64,000 nucleotides of DNA, from contig NZ_CP115174.1 in the NCBI RefSeq assembly GCF_027625475.1, forward strand, positions 2,205,001-2,269,000, read 5' to 3'. Shown piece after piece: positions 26,930 through 36,393 of this stretch. The notes beneath the pieces were generated by a model, which saw only the letters and a program-made list of their open reading frames with translations, had not been told where the DNA came from and made no database searches. This stretch comes from Sphingomonas abietis (GTDB taxonomy: Bacteria > Pseudomonadota > Alphaproteobacteria > Sphingomonadales > Sphingomonadaceae). The first letter of the stretch is position 1, and each line of letters begins with the position of its first letter. A program made the position numbers and the translations under genes.

Positions 26930-29011
26930 ATGGGCGCCGCGGAACCCCGCTCCCTGATTTCGTGGCCGTTCCCCGTGGCGAGCCGCAGGCCGTTCCCTGA
27001 CAAGGGAACGGCCTGCTGTGACGGACTTGTCGATGCCTTCTTCTCGCTGAAGACGCTCGCGGCCGCTTTTCTGGCGTATTACATCTCGCTCCGGATTGGA
27101 CTGGCGCGGCCTTACTGGTCGGTGATCACCTGCTACATCGTCGCCCAGCCGCTGGCCGGCGCGCTGCTTTCAAAGGGCCTGTTCCGCCTGATCGGAACCG
27201 TCGTCGGTGCCGGCATGGCGATCGTCCTGGTGCCAAACCTCGTCAACACGCCCGAACTGCTGACCCTGGCGCTCGCGCTCTGGCTCGGTGCCTGCACTTA
27301 TGTCGCAGCGCTGGACCGGACTCCGCGCTCCTACATCTCGCTGCTGGCCGGCTACAGCGCGGTGATCGTCGGCTTTCCGTCCGTCGACACGCCCGGCGCG
27401 ATCTTCATCGTCGCCCTGTCTCGCGTGCAGGAGATCGGTATCGGGATCGTCTGCGTCTCCCTGGTGCATGCGCTGCTGTTTCCCCGCCCCGTCTGGAGAC
27501 AGGTGCGCGAACGCCTGGACCTGATCCTCGCGGATGCCGAAGCCTGGTCGCTCGACGCGCTGGCCATGCCGGTTGAGCCGGATGCAGTACTTCGGCAGGA
27601 CCGACGTCGGCTGGCGAATGATCTTCACGATCTTCATTTGTTGTCGGTCCATCTCCCCTACGACATGGCCAGCACCGTCATAGAGCCTGCCAGCTTGCGC
27701 AGCGTCGAGATGCAGCTCGGCAGGCTTCTGCCGCTCGCCGGCGCGGTCGAGGATCGTATCGAGGCGCTGCGGCAACGGGATGCCTATACCTCGCCGCTTA
27801 CCGATCTGGTGGAGGACGTGCGCGACTGGATCGTGCGCGAGGCGCCGGGGGACGGGCACCCGCTGATCGAGCGGGCCCGTGCACTGGAACCTGCGCTGAA
27901 GGCGCCGGAAGACTGGGTGCAACTGGTGCGTCTCAGCCTGCTGGACAGACTGGCCGATCTGATCGAGACCCATGCCACCGCACGTCGGCTGCGCAACCGG
28001 CTTGTCCGTGGCGCTTCTTCGGAGGGTTCGGATGCATCCATCCGCCCCGGCGACACGGGGCGGCGGGTCCTCCATCGCGATCATAGGATGGCCTTGCGCG
28101 CCGCATCGGCGACGACGCTGACCGTCCTCGCCGGCTGTGCCTTCTGGATCGTCACCGCTTGGCCCGATGGCGCCACCGCAGTCGTGAGTTCTGCAATCAT
28201 CTGCGCACTGTTCAGTCATCTGGACGCACCGCTGGGTGTCGCACGGCGCGTCTTTTACGGAACGATCGGAGCGGCCATCGCCGCAGGCTTCTGTGCCTTC
28301 GTCCTGATGCCGCGCGCCACCGATTTCGTGACGCTTTGCCTGGTTCTGTCGCCCTTCCTCTTCCTGCTCGGCTGGCTGCTCGCCCGGCCTGACAGGGCAC
28401 CATACGGGATCGGCGCCGTGCTGGCCTTTCCGGGATTGGCAGGCCTGAACGCGGACTATGGCGGCATGTTCGGCACATTCGCGAACCAGGCGATCGCGCA
28501 GGTCCTCGGCTCGCTTGCGGCCTGCCTGATGCTGGGCGCGGTGCGCGCTACCGACGCAAAAGGAACTGCACAAAGGCTGGCACGGGCGGGCTGGCGAGAA
28601 CTCGTCCGCAAGACGGAGATGCGATCGGAACCCGATACGCCGGCTTGGATCAGCCGTACGCTGGATCGCATGGTACTGCTCAGCCCGCACCTTCCTGATC
28701 TGGTCGAAGGCATGTCGGAGGAACGGAACCGGCTGCGCGACCTGCGGATCGGTATGGCGCTTGACGATCTCCAGCGTGCCGGGGCGAACATCGGCGAGCG
28801 GCAGGCACGCTACATCGACCTGTTGAAAAGTCGGTTGCGTGACTGCTTCGTGTCCGCGCAATGGATCGGTGTGCTGAAGGCCGATCCTGCTTTGCAGCGT
28901 ACGCTCAACCAAACGCTTGCAAACGCTAATCTCCTGCCACCGACGCCTGGCAAGCGTAGCCTGCTGCTGGCGCTCGTAGGTCTTTCGCGTAACCTGTCGC
29001 CTTCGGATTAA
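26930..29011 (+). CDS. FUSC/AaeB-family inner-membrane exporter
   Basis: A protein of about 693 residues with the two-block FUSC layout: an N-terminal membrane block (FSLKTLAAAFLAYYISLRIG, RPYWSVITCYIVAQPLAGAL), a long soluble middle, and a second block (TTLTVLAGCAFWIVTAWPDG). AaeB of this family exports aromatic carboxylic acids. Here the usual AaeA (HlyD-like) and AaeX partners are absent. The ATG at 26930 has no clear ribosome site and a 14-bp hairpin falls in codons 19-29, so a later start such as GTG 26975 is possible. It precedes a LysR gene, as aae genes do. Confidence 0.8.
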   Translation: MGAAEPRSLISWPFPVASRRPFPDKGTACCDGLVDAFFSLKTLAAAFLAYYISLRIGLARPYWSVITCYIVAQPLAGALLSKGLFRLIGTVVGAGMAIVLVPNLVNTPELLTLALALWLGACTYVAALDRTPRSYISLLAGYSAVIVGFPSVDTPGAIFIVALSRVQEIGIGIVCVSLVHALLFPRPVWRQVRERLDLILADAEAWSLDALAMPVEPDAVLRQDRRRLANDLHDLHLLSVHLPYDMASTVIEPASLRSVEMQLGRLLPLAGAVEDRIEALRQRDAYTSPLTDLVEDVRDWIVREAPGDGHPLIERARALEPALKAPEDWVQLVRLSLLDRLADLIETHATARRLRNRLVRGASSEGSDASIRPGDTGRRVLHRDHRMALRAASATTLTVLAGCAFWIVTAWPDGATAVVSSAIICALFSHLDAPLGVARRVFYGTIGAAIAAGFCAFVLMPRATDFVTLCLVLSPFLFLLGWLLARPDRAPYGIGAVLAFPGLAGLNADYGGMFGTFANQAIAQVLGSLAACLMLGAVRATDAKGTAQRLARAGWRELVRKTEMRSEPDTPAWISRTLDRMVLLSPHLPDLVEGMSEERNRLRDLRIGMALDDLQRAGANIGERQARYIDLLKSRLRDCFVSAQWIGVLKADPALQRTLNQTLANANLLPPTPGKRSLLLALVGLSRNLSPSD
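26985..27016. terminator. Strong 14-bp hairpin at the 5' end of the exporter gene
   Basis: GCAGGCCGTTCCCT and its exact complement enclose a GACA loop. It lies 73 nt past the secreted protein stop. No U-run follows. It may limit read-through into the exporter gene or block its ribosome site. Confidence 0.45.
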
Positions 29012-29042
29012 TCTTCGTTATACCGATGGGGATCTATGACAA

Positions 29043-29909
29043 TTGATCCGGCAACTGCGATACTTTCTGGCCGTTGCGGTAGAGCGCAGCTTCACGCAGG
29101 GGGCCCGGCTCCTGAATATGGCGCAGGCGCCGCTCAGCAAGCGTATCCAAGAACTGGAAGACGAATTGTCCGCTCAGCTGTTCGATCGCGACAGCCGTCC
29201 CATTGCGCTGACGCCCGCCGGCAGGCTGCTGCAGGAGGAAGCGCTTCGCGTCGTGCGGGGGCTGGATCAACTCCAGGCGACGATGCGACGTTTCATCGCC
29301 GCCGAGCGTCCGCGCTTTGTCATCGGGCTCGTGCCCTCCACCCTCTATGGCCGCCTGCCCGAGATCATCGCGCGGCTTCGCGAGGAGACCAGCGGGATCG
29401 ACATCGTCCTTGCCGAAATGGACAGCCTCGATCAGGTGGCAGCCTTGAAGGACGGGCGCATCGACGTCGGCTTCGACCGGATCATCGTGGAGGATCCGCT
29501 CGTCGTCCACATGGTCCTGCGCGAGGAGCCGCTGGTCGCCGCGCTGCCCCACGGGCACGAATTCCTCCTGCGGGGCGGCAGCGTGGGGCTGGCCGAAATC
29601 GCAACCCTGCCGCTGATCGTCTATCCCGGAACACCGCGCCCCAGTTATGCCGACCTGACCTTGTCTTTCTTTCAGAACCGCGACCTGATGCCGACGGGCA
29701 TCATCGAGGTGAGGGAATTGCAGACGGCGCTGGTGATGGTGGCGTCGGGCGCCGGCGCCTGCCTCATTCCGGAATCGGTCCAGCGCCTCGCGAGATCCGA
29801 TATCGGTTATGTCACGATCGACGAACCGGTGACGGCTCCCTTCCTCCTCCGCCGCCGAATAGGGGAAATCCCGGATACCCTCCAGAAACTGGTTCGCCTC
29901 TACGATTGA
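29043..29909 (+). CDS. LysR-family regulator, BenM/CatM-like
   Basis: A 288-residue LysR protein: winged helix (RQLRYFLAVAVERSFTQGAR, MAQAPLSKRIQELEDEL) and a substrate-binding domain of the BenM/CatM/CbnR subgroup (FVIGLVPSTLYGRLPEII). A TTG at 29043 is the likely start. Two ATAC-N7-GTAT sites, the consensus of this subgroup, lie upstream of the secreted-exporter-lysR unit and of the aldehyde dehydrogenase unit, so it probably controls both and itself. The effector is unknown; an aromatic or aliphatic acid or aldehyde is likely. Confidence 0.88.
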   Translation: MIRQLRYFLAVAVERSFTQGARLLNMAQAPLSKRIQELEDELSAQLFDRDSRPIALTPAGRLLQEEALRVVRGLDQLQATMRRFIAAERPRFVIGLVPSTLYGRLPEIIARLREETSGIDIVLAEMDSLDQVAALKDGRIDVGFDRIIVEDPLVVHMVLREEPLVAALPHGHEFLLRGGSVGLAEIATLPLIVYPGTPRPSYADLTLSFFQNRDLMPTGIIEVRELQTALVMVASGAGACLIPESVQRLARSDIGYVTIDEPVTAPFLLRRRIGEIPDTLQKLVRLYD

Positions 29910-29946
29910 GGTGTCGGTACGGGCAGTTCACGCCTTTCCTTCTGCA

Positions 29947-29988
29947 ACATACCTCTCCGGTATGATGTCAGAGGAAGACGATGTTGGC
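29947..29988. promoter_or_regulatory. LysR-type operator module 2 (ATAC-N7-GTAT)
   Basis: ATACC-N5-GGTAT with the same spacing as module 1, followed at the same distance by GAAGACGATGTTGGC (29974-29988). It lies 97 bp before the aldehyde dehydrogenase start and 38 bp after lysR. The shared 42-bp block suggests duplication of a promoter. Confidence 0.75.
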
Positions 29989-30011
29989 CTGCGTGCCGGC
30001 GGCGGCGCATT

Positions 30012-30047
30012 GCCGGCCGTAAGCCGGCCGTAAGCCGGCCGATGCCG
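30012..30047. repeat. Tandem GCCGGCCGTAA repeat
   Basis: Two exact 11-bp copies (30012-30022, 30023-30033) and a third partial one lie in the leader of the aldehyde dehydrogenase gene. Each holds the palindrome GCCGGC. It may be simple slippage. Confidence 0.5.
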
Positions 30048-30084
30048 GACCACATTTGGGCTAGTCCAGGAGGAGGATGACATC

Positions 30085-31476
30085 ATGATCTTCGCGAGTA
30101 CCAACCCCTATACCGGCGAGGTCGTGAAGACATTCCCGGTTGCCACCGACGAGGACATCACATCGGCGGTCAGCAGGGCCGATGCGACTTTTCAGGCGTG
30201 GCGCGGGACCAGCTTCGTCGAGCGCGCCAGGGTGATGCAGGCGGCCGCCGACATTCTGCGCCGCGACATCGATAGCTATGCGCCTATCCTGACCCTTGAG
30301 ATGGGCAAGCTCATCGCGGAGGCGAAGGCGGAGGTCGAACTGTCGGCCGCGATCTTCGAATATTATGCGAAGAACGCCGAGACCCTGCTCAGGCCGGAAA
30401 AGCTTCCGGTCGCCACGCCGGCGGAGGGCGAGGCGATCCTCGTTTGCGAACCGCTGGGCGTGCTGCTCGCGATCGAGCCGTGGAATTTCCCTTATTACCA
30501 GATCGCCCGCATCATTGCCCCGCAGCTGTCGGCCGGCAACACGATGCTGCTCAAGCACGCCGCGAACGTACCCCAGAGCGCGCAGGCGTTCGAGAAGCTC
30601 ATGGCGGAGGCGGGGTTGCCCGACGGAGCCTTCATCAATCTGTTCGCGGACCATGAGAAGGTCGAATTGATCCTGAGCGATCGTCGCGTCCACGGCGTAG
30701 CGCTCACGGGATCCGAAGCTGCCGGCGCCGCTGTCGCCGCGACCGCGGGCAAGGCGCTCAAGAAATCGACCATGGAACTGGGCGGATCGGATGCGTTCGT
30801 CGTGCTGAAAGACGCCGACCTCGAGAAGACCGTCAAATGGGCGGTGTTCGGCCGGCACTGGAATGGCGGTCAGGTCTGCGTCTCGTCGAAGCGGATGATC
30901 GTCGCCGACGAAATCTATGACGACTTCCTCAAGCGCTATACGGAGGGTGTCGCCGGGCTGCGGATGGGCGACCCGTTCGATCCGGACACGACGCTTGCCC
31001 CGCTCTCATCGCAGAAGGCGGCGGACGATATCAAGGCCATGGTGCGCAAGGCCGTCGAGCATGGCGCGACCGCGACCGAGGTGGGGTCGCAGGCACCGAA
31101 CCAGGGGGCGTTCGTCCGGCCGACGATCCTGACCGATGTCGGTGAAGACAATCCCGCCCGTTACTGGGAGTTCTTCGGACCAGTTTCGATGATCTTCCGC
31201 GCCAGGGATGAAAATGACGCCGTGCGCATCGCCAATGACTCGCCTTATGGGCTCGGTGGCTCGGTGTTCACGTCCGACACGGCGCACGGCGTGGAGGTTG
31301 CGAGAAAAATCTCCACCGGCATGGTGTTCGTGAACCACCCAACAATGGTCAAGGCCGACCTGCCGTTCGGTGGCGTCCGCAATTCGGGCTACGGTCGCGA
31401 ACTGCTCGGGCTCGGGATCAAGGAGTTCGTCAATCACAAGCTGATCAATGTGGTCGACATTGACGCCGCCTTCTGA
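30085..31476 (+). CDS. NAD(P)-dependent aldehyde dehydrogenase (succinate-semialdehyde dehydrogenase-like)
   Basis: A 463-residue ALDH. General base Glu is in [12 protein letters not shown] (about 231) and the nucleophile Cys in [13 protein letters not shown] (about 264); [11 protein letters not shown] is the cofactor region. The start [17 protein letters not shown] and the end [14 protein letters not shown] fit the YneI/succinate-semialdehyde dehydrogenase subgroup, but the true aldehyde cannot be read out. It is the first gene behind LysR operator 2 and is followed 22 nt later by an alcohol dehydrogenase. Confidence 0.92.
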   Translation: MIFASTNPYTGEVVKTFPVATDEDITSAVSRADATFQAWRGTSFVERARVMQAAADILRRDIDSYAPILTLEMGKLIAEAKAEVELSAAIFEYYAKNAETLLRPEKLPVATPAEGEAILVCEPLGVLLAIEPWNFPYYQIARIIAPQLSAGNTMLLKHAANVPQSAQAFEKLMAEAGLPDGAFINLFADHEKVELILSDRRVHGVALTGSEAAGAAVAATAGKALKKSTMELGGSDAFVVLKDADLEKTVKWAVFGRHWNGGQVCVSSKRMIVADEIYDDFLKRYTEGVAGLRMGDPFDPDTTLAPLSSQKAADDIKAMVRKAVEHGATATEVGSQAPNQGAFVRPTILTDVGEDNPARYWEFFGPVSMIFRARDENDAVRIANDSPYGLGGSVFTSDTAHGVEVARKISTGMVFVNHPTMVKADLPFGGVRNSGYGRELLGLGIKEFVNHKLINVVDIDAAF

Positions 31477-31498
31477 CGGCCAGCACAAGGATCCTATC

Positions 31499-32575
31499 AT
31501 GCAGAAGACCATGAAGGCGGCCGTCGTCCGTGAGTTCGGCAAGCCGCTCGTCATCGAGGAGGTCGCGATCCGAATGCCCGGCCCCGGACAGATTCTCGTC
31601 AAGATCGCAGCAACCGGCGTATGTCATACCGATCTTCATGCGGTCGATGGCGACTGGCCCGTCAAGCCCAATCCGCCCTTCATTCCCGGGCATGAAGGCG
31701 TCGGCCACGTCGTCGCGGTCGGCTCCGGCGTCACCCATGTCAAGGAGGGCGATCGCGTCGGCGTGCCGTGGCTATACACCGCGTGCGGGCATTGCGTGCA
31801 CTGCCTTGGCGGCTGGGAAACGCTCTGCGAAAGTCAGGAGAATACAGGCTATTCGGTGAACGGCAGCTTCGCCGAATATGTGATCGCCGACCCCAACTAT
31901 GTCGGCCACATTCCCGATGGCGTCGGCTTCGTCGAGATTGCGCCGATCCTGTGCGCCGGCGTCACCGTCTACAAGGGGTTGAAGGTCACGGACACTAAGC
32001 CCGGCGACTGGGTCGCCATATCCGGCATCGGTGGCCTGGGTCATATGGCCGTGCAATATGCCAGGGCCATGGGCCGCAACGTCGTCGCGGTCGATATCGA
32101 TGACGCCAAGCTGGCCCTGGCGCAGGAACTGGGCGCGACCCTGACGGTTAATGCGCTGCACAATGATCCGGCGGCGTTCATCAAGAAGGAAATCGGCGGC
32201 GCGCAGGGCGTGCTGGTCACTGCGGTATCACCCAAGGCTTTCCAGCAGGCGCTCGGCATGGTGCGGCGCGGCGGCACCGTCTCGCTCAATGGCCTGCCCC
32301 CCGGCGATTTCCCCCTGTCGATCTTCGACACGGTGTTGAACGGGATCACGGTGCGCGGCTCGATCGTTGGGACGCGGCTCGACCTCCAGGAATCGCTCGA
32401 TTTCGCAGCGCATGGCAAGGTCAGGGCGACCGTGTCGACGGATACGCTCGACAACATCAACGACGTCTTTTCACGGATGCATCATGGCCAAATAGAAGGA
32501 CGTATCGTGCTCGACTTCGAGCAGGAGGCTGCCGCGATCGGGATGGAAGCTGAGCGGGTCGCGTCCGTTGCATGA
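31499..32575 (+). CDS. Zinc-dependent alcohol dehydrogenase (AdhP-like)
   Basis: A 358-residue medium-chain dehydrogenase. Catalytic zinc ligands lie in [14 protein letters not shown] and PGHEGVGHV, the structural zinc cysteines in [15 protein letters not shown], and the NAD site in [19 protein letters not shown] lies 7 nt before ATG 31499. It forms an operon with the aldehyde dehydrogenase and ends before a strong terminator. Together they would interconvert an alcohol, its aldehyde and its acid. A decayed copy of the same family lies at 8523-8767. Confidence 0.93.
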   Translation: MQKTMKAAVVREFGKPLVIEEVAIRMPGPGQILVKIAATGVCHTDLHAVDGDWPVKPNPPFIPGHEGVGHVVAVGSGVTHVKEGDRVGVPWLYTACGHCVHCLGGWETLCESQENTGYSVNGSFAEYVIADPNYVGHIPDGVGFVEIAPILCAGVTVYKGLKVTDTKPGDWVAISGIGGLGHMAVQYARAMGRNVVAVDIDDAKLALAQELGATLTVNALHNDPAAFIKKEIGGAQGVLVTAVSPKAFQQALGMVRRGGTVSLNGLPPGDFPLSIFDTVLNGITVRGSIVGTRLDLQESLDFAAHGKVRATVSTDTLDNINDVFSRMHHGQIEGRIVLDFEQEAAAIGMEAERVASVA

Positions 32576-32666
32576 CCGGCGAAATGCGCTTGGCCATCAT
32601 GCTTCTAATGGGGTTCGTACCATCGTCAGAAAGATCCATGGATCGATGGTCGCTTAGGGTGGCGGA

Positions 32667-32706
32667 CCGCGCGGCGCTCCCGTCAGCGCCGCGCGGCCCG
32701 TTTTTC
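32667..32706 (+). terminator. Rho-independent terminator of the aldehyde/alcohol dehydrogenase operon
   Basis: CCGCGCGGCGCT and AGCGCCGCGCGG form a 12-bp stem with a 6-nt loop, followed by CCCG and five T. Confidence 0.9.
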
Positions 32707-32959
32707 CAAACGGGTGGGGAAATCTCAAAAGCGAAGTCAGAAGTCGGCACGTGGAGCTTCGCCCCGTTGATCGATTATCCCAGCCGCTCCCTCTGGAGAA
32801 GGGCGGCCCCACCAAATGTGCATCAGAGTGCAATTGAGCAATTGACGCTGATTGACAACTTCGTGTTCCACGAGCAGCACACATGTGCTGGTGCCAGCCG
32901 AACATTTAGCCTAACATCAGAGCTTCGAGTTCCACGCTCGATATTGATGAGGATTCCAC

Positions 32960-33539
32960 ATGGCTGAGAAGCCCACGAACGTCGCGCAACCGCAGTATAA
33001 GGTTGAGTATCGTGAAATCCAGCCGTTCGGAACCCCTCAAGAAGCTCCCGCTGGCGCTTGAGTACAATGCTCGCTCTCAGAGCGTCGCCATCCTCAATCA
33101 GATACTGGTTGATACGATGACTCTGCGCGACCTGTATAAGAAACACCACTGGCAGATGTCGGGAGCGACCTTCTACCAGCTCCACCTCTTGCTGGATAAA
33201 CATTACGAGGAACAGGCCGCGCTCGTCGACATGATCGCGGAGCGCATTATGGCGCTGGGCGGCATCAGCATCGCGATGGCGCCGGATGTGGCAGAAGCCA
33301 CGAATATTCCACGGCCGCCAAAAGGTCGCGAAGATGTCCCAAGCCAGCTCGCACGTTTGCTGGAAGCACACGAAATCATCCTGCGCCAAGCTCATGAGGG
33401 TGGCGATGCTGCGGACGAGGCTGGTGATGACGGCACCAATGATCTGCTCGTAAGCAACGTTATCCGTACCAACGAGCCGCAGGTCTGGTTTATCGCGGAG
33501 CATCTCGCCGAGACGGAGCTCGTTCGTTCCGATAAGTGA
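32960..33539 (+). pseudogene. dps: Dps-like ferritin with an early frameshift
   Basis: The Dps body is intact in one frame: ILVDTMTLRDLYKKHHWQ, FYQLHLLLDKHYEEQAALVD (ferroxidase ligands) and FIAEHL. These form dodecamers that store iron and shield DNA. The natural N-terminus MAEKPTNVAQPQYKVEYRE, with AGGA before ATG 32960, lies in another frame that stops at 33059. The frames join at CCCC (33033-33036): with three C, the sequence reads PFGTLKKLPLAL without a break. So either one C was inserted, or the assembly is wrong here. A short rescue from TTG 33003 is open but lacks a ribosome site. Confidence 0.85.
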
Positions 33540-33679
33540 CGGAGGCTTCATGCGGCGGCTCGGAATAGCCCTAGATCGATTCTGCCGGGACTGAGCTTGC
33601 CTGCGGCTCGTTCAAGGGCTCCAATGCTTGATCGCAAGTTGAGTATAGAGCGGGTCCCCGCAACCAAAAAAACGCATAA

Positions 33680-33703
33680 CCCCCGGCTCACCACGGCCGG
33701 GGG
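33680..33703. terminator. Bidirectional hairpin terminator downstream of dps and AlpA
   Basis: CCCCCGGC and GCCGGGGG with an 8-nt loop. On the minus strand a T7 run (complement of 33666-33672) follows 7 nt later; on the plus strand TTT follows directly. It lies between convergent dps and the AlpA/recombinase scrap. Confidence 0.75.
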
Positions 33704-33727
33704 TTTCGTGCGTCCGGACCCCAAGCA

Positions 33728-33790
33728 GCCATGACCGCGCAGGCCGCGGCGCGTCTTCTTCACCAGATCCTTAAGGAACAGCGCGTTCAT
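33728..33790 (-). pseudogene. Fragment of a serine recombinase
   Basis: Directly after AlpA (ATGA overlap) a frame encodes MNALFLKDLVKKTRRGLRG. This is very like the segment LFLKDLAxKTRRGL in large serine recombinases, just after their catalytic domain. The similarity ends after about 20 codons and a terminator follows. The open frame to 33548 past this point is not family-like. Confidence 0.55.
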
Positions 33791-34011
33791 CGTGCCCTCG
33801 CTTCTGTGTTGTCGTTGGCAGCCTCATAGAAATACGGATTGGCAAGCCACTCGCCGACCGCCGCTTCGCGCCAACCCACGCAGCGTGTGCTGATGGCGAT
33901 TTGGCGTGGGAAGGTCCCGGCTTCCATCTTCCTGTAGACCGTCGATCGCGTGAGGCCGGTTCGATCGAGCACGGCGCGGATCCGGAGGATGTGATCAGGT
34001 GGCTCTGCCAT
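33787..34011 (-). CDS. AlpA-family DNA-binding regulator
   Basis: A 74-residue winged-helix protein with ILRIRAVLDRTGLTRSTVYR and WREAAVGEWLANPY, typical of AlpA regulators of prophages and genomic islands. ATG 34011 is likely; a GTG lies two codons earlier. With the recombinase scrap it marks the remains of an integrated element. Confidence 0.8.
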   Translation of the reverse strand: MAEPPDHILRIRAVLDRTGLTRSTVYRKMEAGTFPRQIAISTRCVGWREAAVGEWLANPYFYEAANDNTEARAR

Positions 34012-34297
34012 CGGCACTCATGCTGTCGAGAGGGGTGACACTACAGGAATGGAAAAAAATCCAGACCGCAAGAGAGCCGAAATCTGGGCCGCGACAAGAG
34101 AGTACAGCTGCACACAGCAACGTATCAAAAGCGATGGAAATATTTTTTCTACGCCCGACGACCGGATTGGCGAGAGCCATTCCAAGCGGTTTGTTACGCC
34201 GTTGTTGTGGGCCGCCGGGGAAAAACTGCCGGACGCCAGTGCGCCTGGCCCGAACATTCCAGGTCCGCGAAGCCCGTCCTGATGGCCGAAGGTCCGC

Positions 34298-35830
34298 TTA
34301 AGCAGAGTTTTCCGGTGCGCCGAACCAGCGCCTCATGACCTCCTGAACCTCGGCGCAGGAGGGGGCCTCCTCGCACGCCCAGGCGATGATGCCATCCGGC
34401 CGTATGAGCGCTGCTTGAATCCCCATGCGCTCGTGGGGCGTGGTGCTGACATAAGCAATCCGGTCGACCCACTCGCCGGGCAACCACTGCAGCACCGATC
34501 CGGCGCTGAAATCCAGAAGCAGTCCGCGTCCGGCCCTCAGATGCTCATTGACCCTGCTACCATCGGCAAACTCGAAATCCGGCGCACTGCGACCGGCGAG
34601 TGGATGGCTTTCACCCAAATCGTAACGGAGCCCCACGCCCCAGACGCGCTCGGCAAAATAGGTCGCACCATCGCCCGTGGCGATCACATCCCGAACGATG
34701 GCCTCCAGCGCGCGGGAACTGGCGCTGGGACGCATGAGCGCCACCTGCGCCCGCGACCAGTCGAGGATTTGTGCACCTACTGGCTGCCGTTCGCTCGCAT
34801 AGGTGTCGAGCAGTGCGTCAGGGGCATCGCCTCGGATCGTGGCGGCCAGTTTCCAGCCCAGATTCATCGCGTCGCCGAGGCCGAGGTTCAGCCCCTGACC
34901 GCCCAGCGGCGAATGCACGTGCGCAGCATCGCCCGCCAGAAGCACCCTGTTTCGTCGATACATCGTCGCCTGATAGGCTCGGTCGGTCCATGTGGTGGCG
35001 ATCTCAAGGCTGATGATCGACACGTCGGCGCTGGAGACCTTGCGCAGCACAGCTTCGATATGATCGCGGGACGGTATGATACGGTGGGAGACGCCGCCGT
35101 CGAAATCGACCATCGCGATCGTGCCTGGAGCAGCGTAGTTATACATGCCCGCAGGTGTGTAATGGCGACCGGGCGTCAGCACGCTCGGATCGGCCAGTAC
35201 GACCTGCGCCGAATAGCCGGTGAACTCCGGATTGGTGCCGGTGAACGCGACCCCCGCCGCCTTGCGAACGGCGCTGCGCCCGCCGTCGCAGCCAACGAGC
35301 CAACGGCCTGCAAACATCTCGCCACCGGCACGGACGATGACGCCTGCATCCGATTCTTCGAAAGTCTCGAAGCCGCAGCTGCGACGGATTGTGGCGCCCA
35401 GCCTGGTCGCGCGTCGAGCCAATACGGCCTCGATACTGGCCATGTCCGCGGCCATGCTGCCGACGGCCCCGGGCAGGCGGTACGGCCACTGCGCGGTATC
35501 TATTTGATCGCAAAAGAATGGGATGCCGGCAAAGTGGCCGCCGGGCGCGCATTTCTGCTGCATCCAATGAGCGTTCGCAGGCGTCTCTCGCCGGGGAGAG
35601 CGTTCCTGTATCTCGTCGAGCAGATCGCGGCGATCGAGACTTTCGATGGTCGGGACCGACAGCCCGCGCAGCCCGAATGGCAAGCTTTTCAGCGCCGTAT
35701 TCGGATGCTCAGCCTGTTCAAGCATCAGCACCGAGACGCCGGCGAGCCGTAGCTCGCCGGCAAGAAATAGTCCGACTGGACCAGCGCCAGCGATGATGAC
35801 GTCGTAGAATGCGGTGTCGAGCGTGGGCAT
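34298..35830 (-). CDS. FAD-dependent aromatic monooxygenase (PheA/TfdB-like hydroxylase)
   Basis: A 510-residue flavoprotein hydroxylase. FAD motifs are intact: DVIIAGAGPVGLFLAGELR, VGCDGGRSAVRKAAG and LLAGDAAHVHSPLGGQGLNL. The C-terminal thioredoxin-like part is present. ATG 35830 with AGGA 6 nt upstream is the start. Such enzymes hydroxylate phenols or tailor polyketides using NAD(P)H and O2; the substrate is unknown. It stands alone, with no ring-cleavage genes nearby. Confidence 0.88.
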   Translation of the reverse strand: MPTLDTAFYDVIIAGAGPVGLFLAGELRLAGVSVLMLEQAEHPNTALKSLPFGLRGLSVPTIESLDRRDLLDEIQERSPRRETPANAHWMQQKCAPGGHFAGIPFFCDQIDTAQWPYRLPGAVGSMAADMASIEAVLARRATRLGATIRRSCGFETFEESDAGVIVRAGGEMFAGRWLVGCDGGRSAVRKAAGVAFTGTNPEFTGYSAQVVLADPSVLTPGRHYTPAGMYNYAAPGTIAMVDFDGGVSHRIIPSRDHIEAVLRKVSSADVSIISLEIATTWTDRAYQATMYRRNRVLLAGDAAHVHSPLGGQGLNLGLGDAMNLGWKLAATIRGDAPDALLDTYASERQPVGAQILDWSRAQVALMRPSASSRALEAIVRDVIATGDGATYFAERVWGVGLRYDLGESHPLAGRSAPDFEFADGSRVNEHLRAGRGLLLDFSAGSVLQWLPGEWVDRIAYVSTTPHERMGIQAALIRPDGIIAWACEEAPSCAEVQEVMRRWFGAPENSA

Positions 35831-36393
35831 ATACGGTCCTTGGTCGCTGTCCGACCGGAGCGTTTCTCGAGACCGAGCACCACGCGGACGAACCGTGAGC
35901 TGCCCAGGTGAGCATCCCATGTCCGTCGCGGGGATCTTCTGCACGAGGCCAAAGACCAGAGCCTTCGTTACCGAAGGGACTTGGGCTTACCAAACCAAGT
36001 CTGCCTTTTCCGACCTGCGAGTCATAGCCGCCTGGCGGCTCGCTTACAATGTCTCCTATGCGGATGGGTGGCGATCGGCCGCCCGCGTTCGAGACCTGCG
36101 GGCGAGGCCTCGGCCTTTTCGGAGAGGCGCCCATTGCCGGTCATGGAAACGCCTTGGGATGCGTCCCAATTGGCGACCGTCAGCTGCCCGAGGAGCTGGG
36201 CCACCGCCGCTCACTCGGAATGACTTCGGCTGGGACATGGCAGCTACCGACGAGCCAGAGTTGAAAGGCGGGTTCGGGAATAAGTGCCATGGCTGTGATA
36301 CGACCGCTGCACCCCGGGACGAGCCGAGGCAGTCGAAGATGTTGAGAACCGCGTCCGGCGCCGAGCGAATATGATCATTCGAAAACGACGGCT
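35831..36393. other. 563-bp intergenic region, two small hairpins only
   Basis: It lies between the divergent monooxygenase and response-regulator genes. Two neighbouring stems are visible: CCTTCG-TTAC-CGAAGG (35962-35977) and ACTTGG/CCAAGT (35979-36000). Frames through the region look like chance. No remnant of a known gene was recognised. Confidence 0.5.

Noticed and set aside
33548..33727. Continuation of the recombinase-scrap frame as an 80-residue gene
   Set aside because: A terminator hairpin lies inside it and the sequence past residue 20 has no family match.
35814..36374. Plus-strand 186-codon frame before the response regulator
   Set aside because: It overlaps the monooxygenase start, has no ribosome site and no recognisable domain.
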